From JBMOKT01 sp049323895 (GTDB taxonomy: Bacteria > Bacillota > Peptococcia > Peptococcales > BICA1-8), in contig JBMOKT010000028.1 in the NCBI GenBank assembly GCA_049323895.1, positions 1 to 61,932 on the forward strand: a stretch of DNA of 61,932 nt, written 5' to 3'. This document shows positions 16,785 to 25,485 of this stretch, in pieces; within the stretch, counting starts at the first letter, position 1; the number at the start of each line of letters is the position of its first letter. The position numbers and the translations under genes are program-made. Under the pieces are notes generated by a model. It had not been told where the DNA came from, made no database searches, and worked only from the letters and a program-made list of their open reading frames with translations.

Positions 16785-19700
16785 TTATTTTACTTTTTCA
16801 ATAGACACCTTATGATAGTAATAGTTGCCACCACCGGAAACTATGTCAGAGCTAATAATGGTTTTTCCATCCCATTCCCATACCGAACCTAATTCATTTC
16901 CGGAAATACCCTTTCCACGCCTTGCATCAGCTTTTACCTTCTCACCTTCTGCTACACCATTTTTTACCAATTCTGGACCAAATAGTATATTGCTACGCTC
17001 TTTGCCTAATGGAAATCCTTGTACCGCCTTGTCTGCCCCATCTTTGACAAACCATTCCCGCGACCCGGGAGAATTATATCTACCCCAGCTATGATAAATA
17101 AATACTACACCCCGAGAAATCAAATTGGAGACCTTTGCTTTACCGATACTACCTTCTTGGAGATAAGGGGAAGATACTTTAACACTATCACCATCATTAA
17201 TATTCAAGGCTTTAGCATCTTCAATATTTATTTCTACAAAATTTTCTGGCATAATCTCAGTCATCCAGTAAAAGTTTTGACTTCGGGCAAATGCCATACC
17301 AGAATGTCTAGGACTGACTAGATTAAAGGCATATTGATCTCCTGCCAATTGATCCAAAGAACGGTCATAAAAATCCCTGCCCATTAATTGCTGCCTGGGA
17401 AGGTCATGGTACGGTTTCCCTGTGGCCGCATTAATAGTATTAGCTAATTTTTCATTATAGAAAACTAACATCAGTGAAGGGGTATGTTTATGGTGTCCTT
17501 TTTCATTAAATATGCTTTCCTTGGGCTCAAAAATCCCACCTCTTGCTAACAGATAACATACTCTTTTCCAATCAGATGGAGATAGGACTTCCTTAAACCT
17601 TTGGGAGCAAGGATAGTTTTTCTCCACAAAGGCAACTTCTTCGGGCTTTGCCTCAGGTAATTTTTCGTTAATTGCTAGATTTGCACAAGCATAGGCTGCA
17701 AAATCATCAGATGATTCTAATCTGGCAACCCCACCATCTTTTATATTTACAGCATTACTGCCATACCCCGGCATATCAAGAGCTTTGGCCACATCAATCA
17801 TAAACTTTTCAAAGCAAATTCCCTTAGTGGCCGACTCAACAACAGGGGTCCTTATGGGAGTCGCTTTCATAGGTGACCAGTGGTATCCTCCTGTGTAATA
17901 CTGACCATCTAAATAGGTATAATCAGGAACAATATAATCAGCATAACGGATCTGCTCCCCATACTGGGTCATGACAGCAATGTGCAGAGGGATTTTTTCT
18001 AAGCTTTTAAATGTCTCAAGATATCTCTGTCCACCTGCAACATTGCCAATGGCATCCATAAAATAAGAAAGCACAATTTTTACCGGGTAGGGATATTGTT
18101 GGTCTATCCCCATTAAAGCCTGAGTATATGACCCCCGTCCCTTAGTTAATGGAAACCAGGGTAGTTTAGCAGGATAAGGGTTTTCCCCCTTGGCAACCTT
18201 CATTTTATATAGTGATGTATCTTCATAATTAAATTCGTTTCGGTCAATTCGTACCCCTCCGCCGGAAGGTGCATCCTTGACCATTGCTAAGTCATATTTA
18301 CCTGCAATATAATTAAATCCTCCGGCTGTTTTTAATAAACCGCCTTTAACCCCCAAGTTGCCGATTAAGGAGTTTAACATAAAGATAGCCCAATTCATAT
18401 AGCTTCCATTGGCTTGGTCCATACCACGATAACTATCTGTAGCAGCTTGCTTACCGTAGCAAGTAAATTCCCTAGCTAATTCAATTATAGTTTCTAAAGG
18501 AACATCACATTGTTTAGCCCAACCTTCTGGAGTATTTTCATTTGCTAAATCTTTTAATACTTGGAATCCAGTTTTAACTAGAACTTCCTTGCCGTCTACA
18601 ATGACAGTACCTTTATATTCTAAAGCGCCTGTATCAACCTTATCATGGGTTGTTAATTCCATAGCAACTGGATCTACCACAACGTATTGGTCCTCTCCAA
18701 TTCCTAAGTCTTTTGCTCTCAAATAACGCCTTAACTCGGGAGCAACAAGATAAGTTGAAGCTGTCCAGCAGTGTTCCCCATCTTTTTCTGCAGCCTGTTT
18801 ACTAGTATTTTCGAGAAATTTTTGATCATAGCGCTTATTGGCAATTATCCATTGAATCATACCCATAACAAGGGAAACATCCCGACCTGGCCGGATAGGT
18901 ACCCATTTAGCTGACTGGGTTTTGGGAGCTTTAGGATTAACATAAACTACCTTTAAGTCGCCTTTGTTAACTCTTTCAACAACTCTAGAGGTAACACCCA
19001 GCAAACCTGGCTTTGCACCCTCAAAGATAGTTATACCCATAGCAAGTACAAAACGGGTAGAATCATAATCAGGACGGCAATTGTCTGTTTTAAAATCAGT
19101 GCCATACAACTGCCCAAAATACCAAGGTAATTGACAAATATCACTATGGTCTGAATAATTCACGCTACCATAAGACCTAAGCCACCTTTTACAAAAGGCG
19201 GGACGAGGCTCCTGTCCCCCACCCCCTCCATAAATCATGGATAGCTGGTTTGATTTAGGCCCCAGTTCGGGTTGCTGCGGGTCTATTAACTTAGTAGAAC
19301 GAACTTTTCTAAACCCTTCAATATACCGATTTTCTCCAATTTCACTAAATAATTCTCCACCTTCCACTACCTCTTCTATTAGCTGCTCCCAAGAGATAGG
19401 CTTCCATTGATCCGACCCTCTAGGACCATTGCGCTTAAGTGGGGTAACTATTCTTAACGGATCATAATTATAATGGGCTCCGGATGTTCCTTTTAAACAA
19501 GCCTGACCAGCAGTTTTTAAGCTCTCTGTGACCGGTGTATTATAAGGTAATGGTTCATATCCCATATTTTGTGGACTGTATGGGTTTCCTTGAATCCTTG
19601 TAATTTGCTCATCATTTGTTTGAACACGAACTCCACATCTGGCATCGCAACCTAAACAGGTCGTATTTACAACCCTGGTATTTTCATCCAATTCTGTTTC

Positions 19701-19844
19701 CAGTTCTTGTTCATTATTAAGAGAAGGAGTAACAGCTTCAACCAGTTTACCTGCATTACTCAAACCAAAAACTGCTATGGCACCTGCAGCTCCCATTTTC
19801 TTCAAGAAATCCTTGCGGGATTGTTCATTACTCACTATACTCAC
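16785..19844 (-). CDS. ttrA: Tetrathionate reductase-type catalytic subunit TtrA (operon 3)
   Basis: A 1019-residue molybdopterin enzyme with the length, motifs and gene order of TtrA, which reduces tetrathionate to thiosulfate outside the cytoplasmic membrane. Fe-S ligands are CLGCDARC (63-70) and the cysteine of QACLKG. The molybdenum ligand is probably the cysteine in SDICQLPW. Other family features are YGGGGGQEPRPAFCKRW and VPIRPGRDVSLVMGMIQW. The Tat-like signal reads SRKDFLKK, with arginine-lysine instead of the twin arginine; the codons CGC AAG are unambiguous. ATG start at 19844. It lies ten bases after ttrC. A related oxyanion reductase is the alternative. Confidence 0.88.
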   Translation of the reverse strand: MSIVSNEQSRKDFLKKMGAAGAIAVFGLSNAGKLVEAVTPSLNNEQELETELDENTRVVNTTCLGCDARCGVRVQTNDEQITRIQGNPYSPQNMGYEPLPYNTPVTESLKTAGQACLKGTSGAHYNYDPLRIVTPLKRNGPRGSDQWKPISWEQLIEEVVEGGELFSEIGENRYIEGFRKVRSTKLIDPQQPELGPKSNQLSMIYGGGGGQEPRPAFCKRWLRSYGSVNYSDHSDICQLPWYFGQLYGTDFKTDNCRPDYDSTRFVLAMGITIFEGAKPGLLGVTSRVVERVNKGDLKVVYVNPKAPKTQSAKWVPIRPGRDVSLVMGMIQWIIANKRYDQKFLENTSKQAAEKDGEHCWTASTYLVAPELRRYLRAKDLGIGEDQYVVVDPVAMELTTHDKVDTGALEYKGTVIVDGKEVLVKTGFQVLKDLANENTPEGWAKQCDVPLETIIELAREFTCYGKQAATDSYRGMDQANGSYMNWAIFMLNSLIGNLGVKGGLLKTAGGFNYIAGKYDLAMVKDAPSGGGVRIDRNEFNYEDTSLYKMKVAKGENPYPAKLPWFPLTKGRGSYTQALMGIDQQYPYPVKIVLSYFMDAIGNVAGGQRYLETFKSLEKIPLHIAVMTQYGEQIRYADYIVPDYTYLDGQYYTGGYHWSPMKATPIRTPVVESATKGICFEKFMIDVAKALDMPGYGSNAVNIKDGGVARLESSDDFAAYACANLAINEKLPEAKPEEVAFVEKNYPCSQRFKEVLSPSDWKRVCYLLARGGIFEPKESIFNEKGHHKHTPSLMLVFYNEKLANTINAATGKPYHDLPRQQLMGRDFYDRSLDQLAGDQYAFNLVSPRHSGMAFARSQNFYWMTEIMPENFVEINIEDAKALNINDGDSVKVSSPYLQEGSIGKAKVSNLISRGVVFIYHSWGRYNSPGSREWFVKDGADKAVQGFPLGKERSNILFGPELVKNGVAEGEKVKADARRGKGISGNELGSVWEWDGKTIISSDIVSGGGNYYYHKVSIEKVK

Positions 19845-19854
19845 TTCCTTTCGA

Positions 19855-20898
19855 TTATTGATTTAAACTACTGCCCGAAACATTGATCATATATTCATCT
19901 TCATAATTCTTGGGCGGAACGATCATAAAAAGCATCAGTAAAAAGAAAACAGCTAATGCAATACCTCCTAAAGCTTGAAATGCTTCAGTCCCCCAGATAT
20001 GCTGTTTGTCCGGCTGTAATATATACCCGGTCCGGGAAATTAATTGTCCGCCGATAATTAGATTGTATTTTTCAAAAAATGCACCTATTATTATTAATAC
20101 CGCCGAGAGATTCAATACAGGGATCTTCCCCTTTAATCCTCCGCCATAACTTAGTAAACTCAATGGCAGCAATAACCCCAAAAGCCATTCCAGACCAATA
20201 TGGGTAAAACCCATCCCCATTGAAGAAAATCCAGGAGTATTGCTATAGTAGATTCCATGGAGAAGATTTACTGCCTTTACTATTATGTTGACAGCCACTC
20301 CCAACATCATGAGGAAGGCTAAACGCCCTATGGTTTTTGCATCCCTGTATCCAGCCAATTTATAAGCGACGAAGATTACTGCGCTGCCTACTCCAAAAAT
20401 ACTAACTATATATTGAACCGGCTTAAGTGGCGAATACCATAGTTTTATTCCATTCATTACACTTAGTAAAAATCCGAGATAAGCAACAAACAGGATACCA
20501 CATATTGCAGCCAATATACTTAGCCCTTTTATATTTTTCTCGCTTAAACTGTTCTTCTTAATTAAATAAATCCCATATAGGGCTGTTAACAGCCACAAAC
20601 TAAGGATTAAAACCCCATATGGCATAGGGGAAGTAGGGTTAGCCCTGAGGAAGATAAAAACACTTCTCAAAGGCTGTTCCAAATGAAGACCTAAAATAAC
20701 TGGAACTGCAAGGAGAATTCCGGTCATAAACAACCATGAAACCTTCCAAGGAAACCTTAATTTTTCTATTTTATTTTCTTTTGCTCCCATCAGGATTAAA
20801 ACTAAAGCTACAAAGGCTATACCTGCCGCTATTGCCGCCAATGTTTCATAAGTTACAACACTCAAACCCCATTTAACCGTTTCATTAGGCAGATTCAT
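19855..20898 (-). CDS. ttrC: NrfD-like membrane quinol subunit TtrC (operon 3)
   Basis: A 347-residue polytopic protein of the TtrC/NrfD family with about nine hydrophobic segments. It is clearly different from the paralogous C subunits of operons 1 and 2: shorter, with no SVLSWE motif, but with LEQPLRSVFIFLRANPTSP typical of the tetrathionate type. It links the quinol pool to TtrB. The start ATG at 20898 is two bases past the ttrB stop, and its ribosome site (GGAGGTG) lies inside the end of ttrB. Confidence 0.85.
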   Translation of the reverse strand: MNLPNETVKWGLSVVTYETLAAIAAGIAFVALVLILMGAKENKIEKLRFPWKVSWLFMTGILLAVPVILGLHLEQPLRSVFIFLRANPTSPMPYGVLILSLWLLTALYGIYLIKKNSLSEKNIKGLSILAAICGILFVAYLGFLLSVMNGIKLWYSPLKPVQYIVSIFGVGSAVIFVAYKLAGYRDAKTIGRLAFLMMLGVAVNIIVKAVNLLHGIYYSNTPGFSSMGMGFTHIGLEWLLGLLLPLSLLSYGGGLKGKIPVLNLSAVLIIIGAFFEKYNLIIGGQLISRTGYILQPDKQHIWGTEAFQALGGIALAVFFLLMLFMIVPPKNYEDEYMINVSGSSLNQ

Positions 20899-20900
20899 CC

Positions 20901-21563
20901 TTAGACACCTCCCATCATAGTATCAAGTCCAACATAAAATACCATTGGTCCGTTACCGCTTTCCTGTTTGATAGTCATAACAGTATGGGAATCAATTATT
21001 TTTCTGACTTGACTGTTGGGATCATTCAAATCACCAAAAACCCTTGCCTTTCCAATACAGTTTTCAGCGCAGGCAACACTTAAACCTTTTTCGATACGAT
21101 GCAGGCAGAAACTGCATTTGTTGACAACTTTTTTAATAGGATCAACAAACCTTGCTCCATACGGGCAGGCCTGGATACACGCTCCACAACCGATACAACT
21201 GGAGTCTTTTACTGCAACTACTCCGTCAGGTCTCTGATATGTTGCTTTAACTGGACATACTTTCACACAGGAAGGTTTTTTGCAATGATTACACAGTGCT
21301 GGTAAATAGAACTGAATAGCTCGGGGGTATAAGCCCTTTTCTTGTTCTTCAACCCATGTTCGGTGGGAGCCGAGGGGTACATTGTTTTCCGACTTGCAGG
21401 CAGCCCGGCAGGCCATACACCCTACACATTTCCTAACATCAACAACCATTCCCCATCGTTTATTTTCTGAAGCTGCTGCCGTTAAGGGTGAAGTAGTCAA
21501 AGCTGCACAACTTACCATAAGGCCATTTAATGAAATTAAGAACGTTCTTCTGGATATTTCCAT
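20901..21563 (-). CDS. ttrB: Tetrathionate reductase-type Fe-S subunit TtrB (operon 3)
   Basis: A 220-residue four-cluster ferredoxin-like protein. It has a clear Tat signal (SRRTFLISLNG) followed by CVGCMACRAACK, LCNHCKKPSCVKVCP, CIGCGACIQACPYG and KCSFCLHR...CAENC. It relays electrons from TtrC to TtrA. The start is ATG at 21563 with AGGAGGTG upstream. The order B-C-A matches the known ttrBCA arrangement. Confidence 0.88.
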   Translation of the reverse strand: MEISRRTFLISLNGLMVSCAALTTSPLTAAASENKRWGMVVDVRKCVGCMACRAACKSENNVPLGSHRTWVEEQEKGLYPRAIQFYLPALCNHCKKPSCVKVCPVKATYQRPDGVVAVKDSSCIGCGACIQACPYGARFVDPIKKVVNKCSFCLHRIEKGLSVACAENCIGKARVFGDLNDPNSQVRKIIDSHTVMTIKQESGNGPMVFYVGLDTMMGGV

Positions 21564-21618
21564 CCTGGCACCTCCTTGTTTGTCTCTAGATAATAATCTT
21601 AAAATTTACCTGCTTAAT

Positions 21619-22242
21619 CTATTTTTTTGTGATATTTATTTTTAGTGCATATGCAGATTCGCAGCCTCCTGAGTAAATGTCTAGAAATTTAATCATTTGA
21701 TTATCAACTATACCGTCAGGCTCTATTTCCACATATCTTTGAAATTCTTTAATCTTTTCTAAAAATTCCTCATCCAATATTCCGTCATATTCACCGTTGT
21801 AAAAACCAGCTTTATTTAGCGCTTTTTGTACTAAGATAATATTTTCACTAGTCATTTTAAGAACAACCCGTTCTTGAGTAGTTTTTGGTAAACTGGTTGT
21901 AGGATTGGCTTTAGACTCTTCGATGGTACTATCAAACTTTGGAGGATTGTCAAAGGAATCCTTAACTCCTTGCTTTACCCCATCGTTTGTAGTCTCAGAT
22001 ACACCAGTAACAGTATTACTGTCGGAATCTTCATTTTCCAAAGGGGGGATCCAGTTTTCCGGTCCATTAAAAGGTTCCTCCTTGTTCTGTGGGATTTTAA
22101 ATGAAGAATCCTTTGGATTTTCCCATTGACCGGTTTCAGTTGGTTGGGTCAGACTTCCTTGGTTAAATATCCCCAACCCTATAAGAACCATTGAGAAAAG
22201 TATAAGAAATGCAGGAATAAAAACAACTACCCTTCTGCCAAT
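21619..22242 (-). CDS. Membrane-anchored peptidoglycan-binding-like protein, apparent ATT start
   Basis: The C-terminal 70 residues fit a PG_binding_1 fold (VQKALNKAGFYNGEYDGILD...FQRYVEIEPDGIVD). The middle (about 35-130) is acidic, low-complexity and rich in N, T, S, P. Starting at the first ATG (22191) gives a truncated signal and no ribosome site. The frame stays open upstream to an ATT at 22242, eight bases after a perfect GGAGGT. From there the protein begins GRRVVVFIPAFLILFS, an ideal signal anchor. No ATG, GTG or TTG exists in frame between the two, so the start is probably the rare ATT codon. It lies 55 bases before ttrB and is probably co-transcribed. Function unknown. Confidence 0.65.
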   Translation of the reverse strand: MGRRVVVFIPAFLILFSMVLIGLGIFNQGSLTQPTETGQWENPKDSSFKIPQNKEEPFNGPENWIPPLENEDSDSNTVTGVSETTNDGVKQGVKDSFDNPPKFDSTIEESKANPTTSLPKTTQERVVLKMTSENIILVQKALNKAGFYNGEYDGILDEEFLEKIKEFQRYVEIEPDGIVDNQMIKFLDIYSGGCESAYALKINITKK

Positions 22243-22417
22243 ATTTTTTCACCTCCAATAAGAATAGTAATTAACCAAGCAAATGATCTGTGCGTAATAA
22301 TTTTCTAGCAAATATAAGCACTTGAAGAAATTGTATATAAAAATACTTTATCTCTACAATGGGGGAAAATTTGTATTTAACTTTTATAAATTAGGGTTAT
22401 CCCTACCTTATTGGCAT

Positions 22418-22446
22418 TAAAAAAAAGAGCACCTCATTTGGTACCC
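22418..22446 (-). terminator. Terminator after the DsrE-like gene
   Basis: On the minus strand GGGTACC (22446-22440) pairs, with two G-U pairs, with GGTGCTC (22433-22427), and eight T residues follow. It ends the DsrE/TauE transcript. Nothing else could be recognised in the gene-free stretch 22243-22486. Confidence 0.65.
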
Positions 22447-22486
22447 TTTAAAAGCAAGTTTCTTCTTTCCATTAGATTGTGCCTAC

Positions 22487-22807
22487 TCAAAATGTCACAA
22501 CTTTATCAGCCCATTCGACCATTTCTACGCAGTTAATCATTTTACCAAGAGGGCAAACTTCAGTTCCATCCATACTTCTTAATCTTAAGCAGCTGCCGCA
22601 AGCAAGGAGTTGACCTTCAAGTTCATGGAAAATTGATATTTGGGCAGCCACATCAAAGGTCTCATGGGCAAGGTTCACTATTTCCACACCTTCACTCACG
22701 AGAAATACCTTTACCTCATGACCTGCTTTCTTTGCAGTTACAGCAAATCTCATTGCACTCCAGGCTTTTTCATACTCCTTTGTTTGTATAATAATTCCAA
22801 GCTTCAT
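22487..22807 (-). CDS. DsrE-like sulfur-relay-type protein
   Basis: A 106-residue protein with the DsrE/DsrF-like fold pattern: KLGIIIQTKEYEKAWSAMRFA, AGHEVKVFLVSEGVE, then a cysteine-bearing loop (LLACGSCLRLR, EVCPLGK, INCVEM) and a final WADKVVTF. Members of this family carry sulfur on cysteine or shuttle it between thiol partners. CGSC is a plausible active site. ATG start at 22807 with GGAGG upstream. It follows the TauE-like transporter by 47 bases and so probably handles reduced sulfur from the reductases nearby, which is inference. Confidence 0.75.
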   Translation of the reverse strand: MKLGIIIQTKEYEKAWSAMRFAVTAKKAGHEVKVFLVSEGVEIVNLAHETFDVAAQISIFHELEGQLLACGSCLRLRSMDGTEVCPLGKMINCVEMVEWADKVVTF

Positions 22808-22854
22808 TATAATCCTCCAATTCCCTTATGTATTATATAATTAATTAAAAGTGT

Positions 22855-23622
22855 CTATAATAAGATGTCCACCCACATCTTAATTGCTGAGCCACAAATT
22901 AATACAGCCAAGATTATTTTCAATGTTTTCTCAGGTATAAACTTACTTAATTTACCGCCCAAACGGGCACCTGGAAAAGCACCTATAGTAATAGCTAAGG
23001 CTAACGGCCAAATCATTTGACCTGACAATATTTTACCAACAAGACCAGAGGTGGCTGAAAAGAAAACAATGCCTAAAGAACTACCTACTGTAATTCTTAA
23101 AGGTATTCTTAAAATATAAAGCATTATGGGAACGAGCATAAAAGCTCCCCCTGCCCCTACCAGACCAGCTAATGCACCTACTATCCCTGCAGAGGCTGCT
23201 GCAAGTGGTTTGTTAAAGATTAGCTCTTCACTATCTGAGGTATTTTTCTTAGGGATAAACATCATTACAGAAGCAATTAAGGCTAAACTAGCAAAGATTA
23301 TCGAAAGAAATTCTTCGGGAACATATTTTGAACCAAAACCGCCTATGAATGAACCAATTATAATGCTGGTACCCATCCAAATAACTAATTGATTATTAAC
23401 AAAATTATTGGATTTATGGACTAATACTGCACTGCCAGTTGCAACAAAAACCTGTACAATTGTTATAGCCGCTATAGTTTGCATAGACAATTGTTCTACC
23501 CCAAGCAACTGCGGAACAAAATACAGTAAGGGTATCATTATAATAGCCCCCCCTATACCCGCCATACCAGCTATAAATGCACCTATAAAACCTAAAATTG
23601 CAACAATTAAAAATATATTCAA
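22855..23622 (-). CDS. TauE/SafE-family sulfite/anion exporter
   Basis: A 255-residue membrane protein with the two-fold TauE/SafE repeat: GFIGAFIAGMAGIGGAIIMI near the N-terminus and GIVGALAGLVGAGGAFMLV near residue 150, with about eight hydrophobic segments. The family moves sulfite, sulfoacetate or other sulfur-containing anions. The start is TTG at 23622 with AGGAGG eight bases upstream. Its place beside a DsrE-like gene and three sulfur-type reductases suggests export of sulfite or a similar product. Confidence 0.85.
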   Translation of the reverse strand: MNIFLIVAILGFIGAFIAGMAGIGGAIIMIPLLYFVPQLLGVEQLSMQTIAAITIVQVFVATGSAVLVHKSNNFVNNQLVIWMGTSIIIGSFIGGFGSKYVPEEFLSIIFASLALIASVMMFIPKKNTSDSEELIFNKPLAAASAGIVGALAGLVGAGGAFMLVPIMLYILRIPLRITVGSSLGIVFFSATSGLVGKILSGQMIWPLALAITIGAFPGARLGGKLSKFIPEKTLKIILAVLICGSAIKMWVDILL

Positions 23623-23795
23623 AATAATTACCTCCTAATATAAAAGGATTAATTGTTATACAATTATTTCTTCCAGTTGATTAATTATAGACTTATTTCA
23701 TCGCTGCTACTTCCTTATCGATAGGTGTTGTGACATTATAATCTAGATAAATCACAAATAGTACCCTCTTTCTTAGCCGTAAATTTAAAGCTATT

Positions 23796-24473
23796 TTAAC
23801 TTGCTTTTTTGTAGTTATCATTTTTAAAACTAAGTGCACTTTTTGGACATTCAGCAATACAATATGAGCATTTTAAACAATCGCCATTATTAACAACACC
23901 AATATCCTTATAAGAACCAGGTTTTATTTGCATGCGGCATACTGTACTACATCTACCGCAGTTATTACATCCTTCACTTATCAATAGAGGTTGTTTTCCA
24001 CGACCTAAAACATTAGCCATGGTACCCATGGGGCAAAACATGCACCATATACGTTGATGATAAATAACCTCGAATAAAAGCCCTATAATAGTTGTTACAG
24101 TCAAAATTGTAACAAAGGGTTTACCCATTGAATAATAATCGCCCCATACTTTTGGTAACTGTAAAGCTAGCATGGACATTAAAAAAAATAACCAACCTAA
24201 TCGGAAACCAGGATGCCGAAATAATTTAGGAACCTCTTTTTGTCTGCTGAAGCGGCTTAAAAAAGAATCAAAGAAACTTCCCCTAGGACACATCCAGTCA
24301 CACCAATACCGTCCTTTAATTACCCCATATCCCATAGCCATAACCATACAGAAAACCATAAAATATCCTAATGGAGGATAGAACCAGCCGCCAATTAATA
24401 AAGCAATAAGTATAACACCTAGCCAACGTTGAACTTTTAGCTGTTTATTGGTATTTGAATTTATTCTTATCAT
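23796..24473 (-). CDS. NapH/RdxA-like membrane ferredoxin protein
   Basis: A 225-residue membrane Fe-S protein. Four or five hydrophobic segments carry two CX3CP motifs (CDWMCPRG and CMFCPMGT), the mark of the NapH/NosR/RdxA group. A C-terminal double-cluster ferredoxin follows (CNNCGRCSTVC and CLKCSYCIAECPK). Such proteins pass electrons between quinol and partner redox proteins or feed electrons to maturation steps. The start is ATG at 24473 with AGGAGG upstream. It is divergent from a LysR-type regulator. A true NapH is not implied, since no napA is present. Confidence 0.82.
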   Translation of the reverse strand: MIRINSNTNKQLKVQRWLGVILIALLIGGWFYPPLGYFMVFCMVMAMGYGVIKGRYWCDWMCPRGSFFDSFLSRFSRQKEVPKLFRHPGFRLGWLFFLMSMLALQLPKVWGDYYSMGKPFVTILTVTTIIGLLFEVIYHQRIWCMFCPMGTMANVLGRGKQPLLISEGCNNCGRCSTVCRMQIKPGSYKDIGVVNNGDCLKCSYCIAECPKSALSFKNDNYKKAS

Positions 24474-24588
24474 AAATTTTCCTCCTTTTTCTAAGTTTTT
24501 ATTTAATTTTAAAATAGCAAAATATATAATACAAATATATATATGTACGGATTATTATTGAAAATATCTATAGTTAGGAGTGAGTGCT

Positions 24589-25485
24589 ATGAACTTTAAC
24601 CATTTAAGGTCCTTTTACTATGTGGGAAAATATTTAAGTTTTTCGGAAGCGGCGAAAAATTTGTATATAAGTCAACCTACGGTATCTATTCAAGTAAAAA
24701 AATTAGAAGAAGAATTGGAAACTAAGTTGATTGAACAACTAGGAAAGAAAATCTATCTGACAGATGCAGGAAAAAGGTTATACAATTATGCCTCGGAAAT
24801 ATTTAAGCTAGCTCGGGAAGCTAATTTAATGATAAGTGATATTAATGATTTTAACATTGGGCAAATTTTAATAGGTACTGGTACAACGGCAGGTATATAT
24901 CTGCTTCCCGAATTACTTGGTTCTTTTAAAGCGGACTTTCCAAAGGTAGAAATAAAACTTCAGATAGGTTGCTCTAATTTTATTATTAAAAGGCTGCTTG
25001 ATAATGAGTTTGATTTTGCTGTAGTTGGTGAAGGGCTAGACTTTGATTTAGACTTAATATCTAAACCTATTACTAAAGATGAGTTAGTCTTAATAGTCTC
25101 ACCTAATCATCCTTTAGCAAAAAAACAAGAAGTATCTATTTTAGAATTATGTAATGAGACATTTATTTTAAGGGAAAGAGGCTCTAGTTCTAGAGAAATT
25201 TTCGAAAACGCTATTATAAAAAACAATATTAAACTAAATGTTGCTATGCAGTTTAATTGCGTAGAAGCAATAAAAAAAGCAGTTGCAGCAAATTTAGGAA
25301 TATCTGTAGTTTCCAATAGTTCCCTTAAATTAGAAAGGCAACTAAATGTAGTTGCCAGCCTAAAAATCAAGGATCTAGATTTGGTTAGAAATATTTATTT
25401 GGTCTATCATAAGGATAAAGAATTTACAAATATTATTAAAAATTGTGTCAGGTACATATCTTTAATTAATCTGCAGCCATTCTAA
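24589..25485 (+). CDS. LysR-family transcriptional regulator (CysB/CysL-like)
   Basis: A 298-residue LysR protein. The winged helix-turn-helix is at residues 1-60 (HLRSFYYVGKYLSFSEAAK, ISQPTVSIQVKKLEEELE). A periplasmic-binding-like effector domain follows. The start is the ATG at 24589, eight bases after TAGGAG; a GTG three codons earlier overlaps that site. It is divergent from the NapH-like, TauE and DsrE genes, so it likely controls them. Its last 24 bases overlap, tail to tail, the end of the phosphohexomutase gene. Confidence 0.88.
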   Translation: MNFNHLRSFYYVGKYLSFSEAAKNLYISQPTVSIQVKKLEEELETKLIEQLGKKIYLTDAGKRLYNYASEIFKLAREANLMISDINDFNIGQILIGTGTTAGIYLLPELLGSFKADFPKVEIKLQIGCSNFIIKRLLDNEFDFAVVGEGLDFDLDLISKPITKDELVLIVSPNHPLAKKQEVSILELCNETFILRERGSSSREIFENAIIKNNIKLNVAMQFNCVEAIKKAVAANLGISVVSNSSLKLERQLNVVASLKIKDLDLVRNIYLVYHKDKEFTNIIKNCVRYISLINLQPF

